Shown piece after piece: positions 54,690-64,000 of a DNA stretch of 64,000 nt. Source of the DNA: Aradus depressus. Lineage: Eukaryota; Arthropoda; Insecta; Hemiptera; Aradidae. Positions within the stretch are counted from its first letter, which is position 1; each line of letters starts with the position of its first letter. The position numbers and the translations under genes are program-made. The notes beneath the pieces were generated by a model that was not told the DNA's origin, did not search any database, and saw only the letters and a list, made by a program, of their open reading frames with translations. The stretch covers positions 2,968,001 through 3,032,000 of the forward strand of contig OY759218.1 in assembly GCA_963662175.1 (NCBI GenBank), written 5' to 3'.

Positions 54690-55506
54690 ACTTGGCTAAA
54701 AATCAATAGTTGACTTACACAAGGACTTCAGAATCCTCATACTAAATTTCGTGTCGATACATTCATTACATCGGCGATTATTAGAATTTTTGTGTTAAAC
54801 CCCCACCTCTGATCCCCCCTTCTCTTCGCCGATTTCGCGGAAAATTAATAAGTGTCGTCTTTGGGGTTTTGAACTTACATATATAATTTCATTTCGATAC
54901 AATCATGATATCCGCAGTTATTAAAGATTGTGTGATAAGCCGCCTCCCTAATCTCTCCCTTCCCTATGGCCAATTTGACTGAAAATCAATAGGTGTCGTT
55001 CCTTAGGGGTTCTGAGCCCCAATTCTCTGATCCCTTCTTCCCTTCAGCCGATTTCGCGGAAAATTAATAGGTATCGTACTTCCGGAGATTTGAACTTACT
55101 CTAATTTATAAGAATTTTGGCTGAAAATCTTTATGTAATGTTCTTATGGGGTTCTGGATACACATATAAAATTCATTCTATCGGGAGTTATCGTCTTTAC
55201 AGCAGACCTGGTCAAAAAGTATCTTAAATATTATCTGAAAGATAAACAAGTTATCTTGAATAACAAGATTCATAGTCAAGATACTTTCGTTATTCAACTA
55301 ACCTGGCACGTTATCTTGCAAGATACTATCTTATTCATTATTTAAGACATAATGCTCAGGTCTGGTTTAAAGTCATACACACAATTTTTTTTTTATATTT
55401 TTGTAATTAGCTGATCGGAAAAAATGAAACTCCGTTGAAAACTTAATATGGAATGTCTGACCGATTACATAACTACCCCTCAACTTCGTATGGCTGGGGA
55501 AGTAAT
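54690..55506 (+). repeat. TCGGCAG-family element containing a hAT-type MITE
   Basis: Forward modules carry TACATTCATTACATCGGCG. It ends in a diverged terminal hairpin at 55468-55503 (ACTTCGTATGGCTGGGGAAG). The MITE at 55203-55364 interrupts a module after GGGAGTTATCGTCTTTACAG. Confidence 0.75.
55203..55364. mobile_element. hAT-like MITE
   Basis: 162 bp with ends CAGACCTGGTCAAAAAGTAT and (inverted) CAGACCTGAGCATTATGTCT. Imperfect 8-bp flanks CTTTACAG and GTTTAAAG are consistent with a hAT-type duplication. The interior is built of repeats of AAGATAAC and its complement. Confidence 0.7.
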
Positions 55507-55929
55507 AAAAAATAGCTGCAGTGGTTTCCAAATTATGGCTAGGGGACTTTGGGTCAGACGGATTTCATGCCATATAAACCTAAAAACTATATTTTATAAG
55601 TAGATGTAGGTATACATGTAGGGTTGGTTTTCATATATAGAAGATCAAACAGGCTTGCATTAGCTGCAAAGCCTCTTAACTTAAGTCGTTCCCCTATTTA
55701 GCATACTGGACCAAAAGTCACTTAGCGAACTTTCCTGGTTTCTTTAATTCCTGCTCCAATTTTTCTGTTTAACGTACTTTGAACTCGGCAGGTAGGACGA
55801 GCTTTTTAATAAGGATCCCGGACTATTATAGTAATAATAGACATAAAAAAAAAGGTGTTTCATATTCAAAAACATTATCTATAGGCAACTCTAAGTTGAG
55901 GAACGCGGACATATTGTGGAAACTTGTAA

Positions 55930-56040
55930 TGAATGAATAAAACAAACTTATTTTTTGAAATATTGTCTATTCCACTAAAGATATAAGTATATACATATAA
56001 CTACCGGTTTCGGCTTTATACCATCGTCAGGTCTAGACTA
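55930..56040 (-). mobile_element. PLE terminus, third family
   Basis: A tail-like region with ATATTGTCTATTCCACTAAA followed by a hammerhead core on the - strand. The distinct core sequence (ACCGGT palindrome) separates it from the 10/22/48-kb family. Confidence 0.65.
56000..56035 (-). ncRNA. Hammerhead ribozyme core, ACCGGT type
   Basis: On the - strand: GAC, CTGACGA, TGGTATAAAGCC, GAAA, CCGG, TA, GTT. CUGANGA and GAAA are intact, stem II pairs GGU/GCC, A-CCGG-U is self-complementary, the cleavage triplet is GUA, and stem I can pair GAC/GUU. Matches the PLE hammerhead pattern well. Confidence 0.7.
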
Positions 56041-57150
56041 CTACTTGTTTTCTAATATAAGTTATTATTTGTTTTAATTTATTTTAATTACCTTAAAATA
56101 TTTAGTCAACCCGTGTGTTCTAGGATCTTGTCAAGACTGATCTCTACTATCGATATTAGTGGTCGTTTCATATTTTATTTGGATTTGTTTTTTGTATTGG
56201 ATATGTTAGTTCAACCTAATGTAAATAACGCGTTGACTTCAACTGGGACTTCGATTCAAAACACCGAAATGAGCTGCTGCTCCTCCTCCGAAGTGTATTT
56301 CGAGTCGTCATCGTCCGAAGAAGACGCAGACGTTTAATTTTAGCGAATTTTCGAAGAATACCTAATATGAATTGTATATTTCTCATAAGCTGTAGGAGCT
56401 ACAACACGTTTTCACCTCCTCTGGAGCCAATGTGTCAAAATACTGTACCCAATGAAGCGAAAAACTTACATTATATTAAAAAAAACACTACAACTCCCTT
56501 TATTTTGCCTTGTAGAATATTTTAAGTATTTGTTTCGTGTTCAGAACCCCCAAAAACATGGGATTCGTCAATAATACAGTCTATTAAGAAACTTGACAAG
56601 AATTCTGTACAAATTAGTACGGCTATTTTGCCTACAGTTACGAAAAACGGGGCATAATGGCTTAAATCAGGACCATGGAATTTTTTTTCGTGTTTAGCAC
56701 CCAAAAAACAATGGGAGTCAACAATAATACGGACATCCATGAAGGCAGACTAGAATTCTGTAAAAATTGAGACACTTAATTGAGCAAAATTCTCGAAAAA
56801 ACTGAACAAATAGCTTAAATGAGGGTCGGGGAATTTTTTAAGTATTTTTTTCGTGTTAGCACACCAAAAAACATAAAATATATAAGTTTCATCATTTTGC
56901 CCCATTGTGTGGCGGAACATATATTCACGAAATTCGAAGGCCCTTTCAAAAATAGCCCAACTTAGAATATAGTCTATGGTAATTCTCAAATTTGTGAATG
57001 GGAGGGGAGGTTGTGGGGGGGCCAAAACATGAAATGAGTAGGTACTACCTCTTTAACGCTTCATCAGATATTCATAAAATTCCTCACGTAACATCCTCAT
57101 AGGCCTGGTCTCAGTTATTACTAACCAGGGAGATAACGTTAAAGGTCATA
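56041..57150. other. Intergenic/intronic stretch with degenerate tandem repeats
   Basis: A 74-residue + frame at 56113-56337 ends in a Ser/Glu-rich tail (SSSEVYFESSSSEEDADV) and is unassigned. 56460-56910 contains about three degenerate copies (~170 bp) of a unit with TTTCGTGTTAGCACCCAAAAA. 56970-57180 is a fragment of composite or TCGGCAG modules ending in a terminal hairpin (ACTTCCCCTATACTTCGCAC). Confidence 0.5.
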
Positions 57151-57304
57151 CATAACTTCCCCTATACTTCGCACAGCTGGGCAAGTAAAAGAGAGAGAGA
57201 GAAAAAAACCCATTAAAATGGTATTTAACTAAGATTTTGAACATGACGGTATGTATTTTTTTTTGTGGTACAGGGTTGATGATGTTCGTTTTTTGTGCTT
57301 GCAG

Positions 57305-57408
57305 ATACGATTGAGCCCGAATTCGTCGGTCTGATGAGAAATGTGACTGCACCAGCTGGCCGAACAGTACATTTGACCTGCTCTGTCAAAAATTTGGGAC
57401 CTTACAAG
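57305..57408 (+). CDS. Internal exon of a DIP/lachesin-like immunoglobulin-domain gene
   Basis: A single 104-bp exon, preceded by a T-rich tract and GCTTGCAG and followed by GTAGAC. It enters in phase 1 (first two bases complete a split codon, probably Asp) and leaves in phase 0. It encodes TIEPEFVGLMRNVTAPAGR then TVHLTCSVKNLGPYK. This is the beginning of the first Ig domain (strand A to the region after the strand-B Cys) of Dpr-interacting proteins and lachesin. In that family the next residues are usually VAW, expected at the start of the next exon. These are GPI-anchored or secreted neuronal surface proteins that pair with Dpr partners in synapse specification. The motif looks closest to the DIP-eta/theta/iota type. 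No other exon of the gene was found in the window. Confidence 0.8.
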
Positions 57409-58550
57409 GTAGACCACTAAAAACAATTTATTAAAAAATGTGAAATTTCCATCCTTGGAATTTCCTTAGAATTATTTCACAGCGATGAAAATTTTTTTGA
57501 CTCAGCTGCATGTAGTTTCTATATTTATATTTCACAAATCAATTTATTTCAGTTTTTATTGGATACTAGCTGACCCGACAGACGTCGTTCTGTCAAAAGC
57601 TATTGGACTGGAATTTTTTTTTTTTTACTTGGAACCACAGCAAGTTCCTACTTAAAAACGCCGGACACCTTAGATAGTATGCGCCTTGCAACTCCGTGCA
57701 ACCAGCTATTAAGTTCTTAGGACCGCTGGGCAACACAGATAGTACGTAGTTAGGAACGCAGGGCACCGCAGCTAGTATGTGGATGCCCTAGGTATTTTGT
57801 GCTTAAGATCGCTGGTGAGAGCTATTATTTACCGTGCAACGGTGCACCTTCAAGGTAATAATACATGCTTAGGAAACCCACCCTATTAAAATTAGGGCTA
57901 TATCCCATCTTTAAGAAAGCTCCATGTGAGATTCATTCAGCATTAATGCACCCCCGCCCCTCCCGTCCAGAAGGGTCACAGCCAATTTTTAAATATTTCT
58001 TTTGAAACTACCATTTAGGTATATGCTTGCCCTCCCCATACCCCCCTCCCGTTGACAATTTTGAGACGTCACATATCGTTTTTTTTGTTTTTGTCTTTTA
58101 AGAATACTACATGTGAAATTCCATGACAATCCGATCATCTGTTAATGACCTATCAGTATCTTTATATTTACGCCTACCCCCACAACCCCCTTCCCTTTTG
58201 TGACGTCACACACTTTATTTTTCAATTTGACTTTCAAGAATTCGACATGTGAAATTCCATGACAATCCGATCATCCGTTAAAGACCTATCACTATCTTTA
58301 TATGTAGGCCTACCCCCAAAACCCCCCTCCCGTTCAAAATTTTGAGATGTCACGTACCGTATTTTTCGATTTGGCCTTTAAGAATACTATATGTGAAATT
58401 CCATGACAATCCGATCATCCGTAAAGACCTATCACTATCTTTATATGTAGGCCTACCCCCACAACACGCCCTCCCGTTCAAAATTTTGAGATGTCACGTA
58501 CCGTATTTTTCAATTTGGCCTTTATGAATATTACATGTGAAATTCCATGA

Positions 58551-58905
58551 AGCGAAGATTTAAAAACAACCAAGAAAATAACACGCACTAAAAACTGAAT
58601 AAAACGAAACAGTAAGTAAATGACAAAGATGACAACCAAAGATAAATCGAGGAACTTGCCAGAACATTGCCAGAAGCGAAGATTTAAAAACAACCAAGAA
58701 AATAACACGCACTAAAAACTGATAACACGAACTAAAAACTGAATAAAACGAAACCGTAAGTAAATGACAAAGATGACAACCAAAGATAAATCGAGGAACT
58801 TGCCAGAACATTGCCAGAAGCGAGGATTTAAAAACAACCAAGAAAATAACACGCACTAAAAACTGAATAAAACGAAACAGTAAGTAAATGACAAAGATGA
58901 CAACT
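58551..58905 (+). repeat. ~124/144-bp tandem units inside the composite element
   Basis: Units start at 58551, 58675 and 58819 (AGCGAAGATTTAAAAACAAC). The second has a 20-bp internal duplication (AACTGATAACACGAACTAAA). A further unit lies apart at about 59463-59590. Confidence 0.85.
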
Positions 58906-59184
58906 GTAGGCGCCACTGCCGATTTATCTAATCAGGGTGGAGCATACGGAGGGGGGGTTTTGAACAGTGGACTGTATTAATTGAAATGTACTATTATAAC
59001 GCTTACCACTTTCCAGGCAGAGCCTTCTTCGCCCAGGGGCATCTAAACAAATTACAAATGGCTGGCCAGCGATTGCTATTGTATTAAATACCTTACTGGA
59101 CGGAAGTCTGGAAGGTCTATCTGGAGCAGGCAAACTGGGGCCTCAGGGGGAGGCAACGATACGACTGGGTAAATGGGGCCGTGT

Positions 59185-59380
59185 AGGCAACGGGGAGCAG
59201 ACACGATACTGGGGCCTTTGAGGCAACGGGAACACACTAGGACTTGGGGCCGTGTAGGCAACGGGAACAGACCTCAGAGAGAGGCATCCATAAGACAACG
59301 AGGGACAGACTAAACTGGGGCCGTGTGGGCAACGGGGACAGACTAAACTGGGGCCGTGTGGGCAACGGGGACAGACTGAG
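59185..59380 (+). repeat. ~34-bp GC-rich tandem units
   Basis: GGGGCCGTGTGGGCAACGGG followed by ACAGACTAAACT, in about five diverged copies, interposed between units of the previous array. Confidence 0.85.
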
Positions 59381-60039
59381 GAGTACAGAGGGTACTAATC
59401 CTCATCTGGACAACAAGTGGGAGGGGGTATCTAATCATACAAAATAATAGATAAAACTGGTGGCAAATTCAAGCAACTCGCCTGAACAACAACCAAAGAT
59501 AAATCGAGGAACTTGCCAGAAGCGAAGATTTAAAAACAACCAAGAAAATAACATGCATAAAAAACTGAATAAAACAAACGGTAAGTAAATGATTTTAGGG
59601 TGTCTGAGATAGATTCACTTGATCGATTCATTGTTCACATCGATCATTACGACCCCAAACATCGATTCTTCTATTAATCTATTTCAGATCGCCATCCCTA
59701 GAATTATCAGCTAAGAACTCTTCATAAGAACCTTCCTCGGACTTCAACGAATATTTGAAAAAAAAAATTAGCCGAATTGGTCCAGCCGTTCTCGAGTTTT
59801 GCGCTTAGCAAAATTAGCCAGTCATTTTTATTATATAGATTGAATTTATTTCCTTCCTTCTTACTCAATTCAATTTATTTCCGTCACGTTTTATTGACTT
59901 AATTCAGTTATTAATTTCGTTTTTATTGACCACTCAATTTGTAACAAAGTTTAAAACTGTATCTATTGTATTTATTAGTATTATTATTTTTATTCTTATT
60001 TATTTTCGATTATTTATTGTGGCCCAACACAAATACTTG

Positions 60040-60300
60040 CCGAAGTATGAATGTAACGACTCGAAATTTTATATGTGACCCCAAAACCCAATAAGGACTT
60101 ATCGGCCATAGGGAAGTGGGGGATAAAAAAAGGGAGCCTAACTCAAAAAGTATTCGGCGAATCACCAGCAATGTGCTTCCCCGGCACGAATTAATCAACC
60201 TTATTTTCTCTCTCCGAAACCAATCAATCATTTTGGCTAAAAATCAATAGTTGATCTACACAAAGATTTTTGGATCCTCAGTAATGTAGTGCATTTATTG
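60040..60300. repeat. TCGGCAG-family fragments
   Basis: Reverse start phrases (GTATGAATGTAACGACTCG) then a forward start (AGCAATGTGCTTCCCCGGCA). No gene. Confidence 0.65.
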
Positions 60301-60306
60301 GCGGTG

Positions 60307-60582
60307 GCAAGCACATTGCCGGTGTTTCATTGACGACATTTATTGGCGCTTGGCAAGTACATTGCCGGTGTTTCATTGACGACATTTATTGGCGCTTGGC
60401 AAGCACATTGCCGGTGTTTCATTGACGACATTTATTGGCTCTTGGCAAGCACATTGCCGGTGATCCATTGACGACATTTATTGGCGCTTGGCAAGCACAT
60501 TGCCGGTGTTCCATTGACGACATTTATTGGCGCTTGGCAAGCACATTGCCGGTGTTTCATTGACGACATTTACTTCTCGAAG
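60307..60582 (+). repeat. 46-bp tandem array, six units
   Basis: Units at 60307, 60353, 60399, 60445, 60491 and 60537: GCAAGCACATTGCCGGTGTT then TCATTGACGACATTTATTGG. The phrase ACATTGCCGGTG matches the reversed outer end of the TCGGCAG element (see 60675, GGAAGTACATTGGCGGTGAT). Confidence 0.93.
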
Positions 60583-61190
60583 TATAGAGGAAGTTATGCA
60601 ATCGGTAAAAAAAAACATTTTTATCTATCTGTGTGAATACATTCTTATTTTAATAAAAAATAATTAATTCTTGCAGGGGAAGTACATTGGCGGTGATTCT
60701 CCGACGATTTTTTTAATTCCTTTTTCACTTTATTGACACAAATGTATCAATCAAAAAATGTATTTGGTGTTTTCTAATGTGATATTGTCGTTTTCTTCTT
60801 TGGATAAGTCTAGTTGGAATGACTTTTGAAGGGCTTCTTATAAAATATGTTAAAATGTGAGTAGGATTTTGGATTTGACAATGAGAGGATGTGGAAGAGG
60901 GATGGACTTATTCAGTCACGTCGTCACTTATTGGATTACAGCTCCGGGCATCCAGGCTTTGCGTCCATTCCCAAGTAATCCAAATAATCCCATATAGGTT
61001 TAAGGCACCAGAAGGAAGCAGAAATTTGACAATCCCTGCTGCTTAAACCTTGATGAAAAACATGATCATTGGAAAGCATTTGCTGTTCGGAATCGTCCTT
61101 TTGCAAAAGCAATACATTCTACTCGTACCTCTACTGGTAGTCGTGGACTGTTGGTCACTTTCATTACCTATATAATAACAATATTTATTT
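60583..61190. other. Stretch with element ends, otherwise unassigned
   Basis: 60583-60610 is a reversed terminal hairpin fragment and 60675-60710 a reversed outer end of the TCGGCAG family. 60840-61150 has balanced composition without recognised coding motifs. Confidence 0.45.
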
Positions 61191-61194
61191 CCGT

Positions 61195-61320
61195 GAATGT
61201 AAACAATTTAATTAAAATTATGATAAATATCAGTTATGAAAATTATGATAGTATCATTTTCAGGATGATAATTTAGGACGTTTTTACGTCTTCATCAGAT
61301 CAGAATGTGCGAAAATATAA
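61195..61320 (-). mobile_element. PLE-type terminus, fourth family, decayed
   Basis: On the - strand near 61300-61262: CTGATGA, hairpin AGACGT..ACGTC, then CTAAAT where GAAA is expected. The hammerhead-like arrangement is recognisable but the core is altered. Confidence 0.45.
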
Positions 61321-61512
61321 AAAAGAGAAAGAAAACAGTAACAAATGATAGTAAAAAAAAATAATAATAATAATAATAAAGAATAACAAATATAAAATAT
61401 ATACAGATGTATATGTACATATGATAATGAATAAAATATAAATATACAAAAAGAATAAACCAAGAGAAATCAAATCAGTTAGTATATACCTAAGTAATTT
61501 GAAAAAAAAAAA

Positions 61513-61862
61513 GGCGTCAGTGAATCACAGCAATATACTTCCCCAGAACGAATTCATCAATTAACTTATCGGTCCCCCTCCAAAACCAGTCGACCGTTTG
61601 TGCTAATATTCAATGTTTGACTCACATAGGGACTCCTAAATCCTCAAATTGAGTTGTATGTCGATAAATTCATTACATTGGCAGTTATATGGGTTTTTGA
61701 GTTGAGCCCCCTCTCATCCCCATTCCCTTCTGCCGATTACGCTGAAAATTAACGTGTTATTTTATATGATGTTTTGAATTCACATATGAAATTTTGTGTC
61801 GATAAATTCATTCTATTGACAGTACATAACTTCCCCTATACTTGGTATAGCTGGGCAAGTAA
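61513..61862 (+). repeat. Minimal complete TCGGCAG-family element
   Basis: About 350 bp. After an A run it starts GGCGTCAGTGAATCACAGCA and carries TATACTTCCCCAGAACGAAT. It has one to two modules (ATTCATTACATTGGCAGTTA) and ends in the terminal hairpin with arms ACTTCCCC and GGGCAAGT around TATACTTGGTATA. A useful reference copy for the family. Confidence 0.82.
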
Positions 61863-62716
61863 TACAAAATATGGCGCCTCATCCTTAGCCCCACGAGAAA
61901 GAAAAGCTTATCATTTCTATTCTACCTTGGAAAGCTGTTAAGTTATCGATTGCTATGGTGAGAGAAAAGCCATGAATGCGAACGTGTTGAAACCTATGAA
62001 AATGTTATGTCCTATATTGTGTCTTGTCGTGAGTTTGACTGTTGCTGCCATGCTCAGATGCTCTCTTTGTTCAGATAGGAGCGCTATAAGAGTGCACCAT
62101 ATCGATTCCCTTAAAAACTAAAGAAAAAAAAACACACGGAATGAGATAAATCTTGTGTTAATAAAAACTGTTATCAGATCTTTCAAAAGATTTATTATTT
62201 ATCGAGATGGGATCATCCTGAGCAGATTCCCGAGCACGTACCGAATGTATAATGGATGCGGCGAACAAAAGAGCTTGAAAAGCTGGGACCTTCTCGTCAC
62301 GTTAACCAAACATGCCCCTCACAACCCCAAGGAAATTCGGGCACGTACACGTTCCTAATTTGCAGCTACTTTTGTTTTAAATGCGTTTAGCGTTCGTCAA
62401 CTTTTCTCTGGGAACATGTATATTCTAGTTAATCCCAATTCTGAAGTCAAAGCAGAGAATCTTGCAACTCTTAACCAGATTCTCTTGTTATTTGCAAGTG
62501 GCGACAACCACACGAGCTCCGCAATTGGAGGAGTGGCGAGAACAAGAAGAGGGAATTTCTCCTCTAGTCAATTCATTTGTTTGTTTCATATTTGCTATTT
62601 TCAAGCCCCTTCCTCAAACTAATACTGTAAGATACCTAGGACTTAAATTAGAGGAGGACTGACCAACAATATAATAGGTGGGAGGAGATATCAGGCTTGT
62701 GGTCGATAAAAACAAA
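61863..62716. other. Unassigned stretch
   Basis: Balanced composition, short open frames at 62155-62358 and 62416-62662 without recognised domains. 62630-62660 reads VRYLGLKLEED, which resembles a Jockey RT block and may be a stray LINE fragment. Confidence 0.4.
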
Positions 62717-63495
62717 CGTTCTCTCATCTCGCAATCTCCAAGAACACCTGACATCCCTTCAAATTTGGTATAAAAAGTGGAGAATTAAAGTGAACGACAA
62801 GAACTCCGTTCATATAGTATTCACTCCGGCGAAAATATACTTGCCCTCCCATCTTCCTTAACAGCAATCCCATTCCTTCAAAAAGTTCGCTACCTAGGTC
62901 TCATACTTGACAAACGAATGACGTGGAATCCTCACACCAGACTGAAAAGACAGGAAATGAACAGATGGTACAAACTGTTAATAAGGCTACTAGACAAAAT
63001 ATCAAAATTAAATCTGAAAACGAAACGACTAATATATAACGCAATACTCAAGCCTATGTGGACTTCTGGACTGGAACTATGGGGTTCTGCTAAAGCTTTT
63101 AATCTTCAGCACATTCCTTCCAAAATCCTTCGTACAATAGCCAATGCTCCCAATTACATCTCCTACAAGGCCCTTCACACTGATTTCAATATTCCCTTTG
63201 TCACCGAATTAGCTAAATCCAGACACAAAAAATTATTTTGCTCCTTTAGTATCCACATTAATCGACCAGTTCGTACCCTCCATTCTGCCACACTTCTCAA
63301 ACGACTAGAGGCCTTATCAGATCAGGCGGTGACAATGATTAGCCATAAATGAGTGCGACTCAGTGTCACCACTGGGTGACTTCTCCTCTCTTGACATTGT
63401 CATTTTTTTTTCTATCTTAGCATATTTGCTTGTTGTATATATTTTTTATATAGTTGTAAATATTTCTTTGTAAAAAAAAATATATATATATATTT
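62717..63495 (+). mobile_element. Jockey-like LINE, 5'-truncated (pseudogene)
   Basis: Begins with codons for SRNLQEHLTSLQIWYKKWRI just after the catalytic region. After frameshifts in 62830-62920 the frame 62918-63352 reads MTWNPHTRLKRQEMNRWYKL ... LELWGSAKAFNLQHIPSK ... ILRTIANAPNYISYKALHTD. This closely matches the C-terminus of the ORF2 at 17953-20687, so it is the same family. The 3' part (CACTGGGTGACTTCTCCTCT, TTGCTTGTTGTATATA) also matches that element and ends in an A-rich tail at about 63470. Confidence 0.9.
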
Positions 63496-63604
63496 TGCTG
63501 AGGCCGGAGGAAGGGGCCCGTGATGGTACTAAAATATTATCCTGAAAGGAGATTTATCTTAAAAAAATATGAATATAAAATATTTTTATTTAAAAATATA
63601 AATA

Positions 63605-64000
63605 CAGTAGAATCCCGATAATTCGTATGGTCAAGGGACTGACGGTTTGGTACGAATTATCGGGATTACCAATTATCGGGAGTACAAAATAAAAAAAATT
63701 AAAAACGTATTAATGCAAATATGTATGTATTAAGAAGTATGTACAATGTGGTAAGAATAAAAACTATACAATAAACACTGCTTTAAACTAAACTATACAA
63801 TAAACAATACATGCAATAAAAAATATGTAGATTAAATAAACACCAGTCAAACATTAGTTCGAAAAAATGTTAGAAAAGATCAATAAAATTGCTAAAACTT
63901 TCCCCCTCTCCTCTCCTCTCCTCATTTCCTTTCAGAGAAAAGAGTACGAATTACATGAGATTTCATAGAAACTTTGTCTTTCTCACTCGCTCTCCCCTTT
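63605..64000 (+). mobile_element. pogo/Tigger-like terminus running to the window edge
   Basis: CAGTAGAATCCCGATAATTCG is preceded by TA. TACGAATTATCGGGATTACC follows within 60 bp as an inverted copy. The rest is AT-rich and cut by the window edge, so the other end is not seen. Confidence 0.55.

Larger units (their letters stand above)
57568..59850 (+). mobile_element. Composite 'ACTAGC' element, third copy with different inserts
   Basis: Starts ACTAGCTGACCCGACAGACG. It has a few 33-bp units (57640-57790) and four ~146-bp units (58020-58545), then other internal arrays. It ends with CCAGCCGTTCTCGAGTTTTG and TTTTTATTATATAGATTG. The terminal stretch is of a kind widespread in arthropod genomes. 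Confidence 0.78.

Noticed and set aside
58478..58916. Hydrophobic - strand frames (76 and 118 residues) as membrane proteins
   Set aside because: They run antisense through the ~124-bp tandem units of the composite element and change with unit number.
62155..62358. 67-residue frame as a host exon
   Set aside because: No recognisable domain and no clear splice sites.

Overview
The window is repeat-dense eukaryotic DNA with almost no host coding sequence. It is very probably from an arthropod, most likely an insect. Support comes from the mix of transposable elements (Copia, BEL/Pao, Jockey- and R1-type LINEs, Penelope-like elements, Tc1/mariner, pogo and hAT relics, tRNA-derived SINEs) and from one spliced exon at 57305-57408. 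That exon encodes the start of an immunoglobulin domain typical of the DIP/lachesin family of insect neuronal adhesion proteins. The species cannot be named from the sequence. Everything downstream of that exon, and probably much of what lies upstream, is best read as intron of this one + strand gene.

Layout. 1-1712: end of a ~143-bp modular repeat, then a composite 'ACTAGC' element on the - strand. 2.6-3.2 kb: 87-bp tandem array and a tRNA-derived SINE. 3.4-7.8 kb: nearly complete Copia retrotransposon with LTRs, TSD, primer site and gag-pol. 8-9.3 kb: SINE copy, modular repeat, 85-bp array. 10.2-11.7 kb: palindromic Penelope-like element with a GIY-YIG endonuclease and two hammerhead motifs. 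12.4-14.5 kb: decayed LINE. 16.16-20.87 kb: full-length Jockey-like LINE with 12-bp TSD, inserted in the modular repeat. 22.0-22.3 kb: small foldback element with two hammerhead motifs. 23.05-24.08 kb: 15 nearly identical 68-bp units. 29.76-34.14 kb: complete composite element with two large internal minisatellites. 34.8-38.8 kb: nested foldback holding a 66-bp pogo-type MITE that was entered by an R1-like LINE. 43.2-49.6 kb: Jockey, SINE, BEL/Pao and LINE relics, the last carrying a second small hammerhead foldback. 51.8-53.8 kb: Tc1/mariner-like element with ~620-640-bp terminal repeats. 55.2 kb: hAT MITE. 57.3 kb: host exon. 57.6-59.85 kb: third composite element. 60.3-63.5 kb: 46-bp array, modular repeat, Jockey fragment. 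63.6 kb to the end: pogo-type terminus.

All transposon reading frames are broken by stops, frameshifts or deletions. Some frameshifts fall in homopolymer runs and could be assembly errors. The most interesting structural theme is a set of Penelope-derived foldback elements carrying hammerhead ribozyme cores with self-complementary stem III. A second theme is a pair of abundant modular repeat families whose internal units and termini seed tandem arrays across the window.
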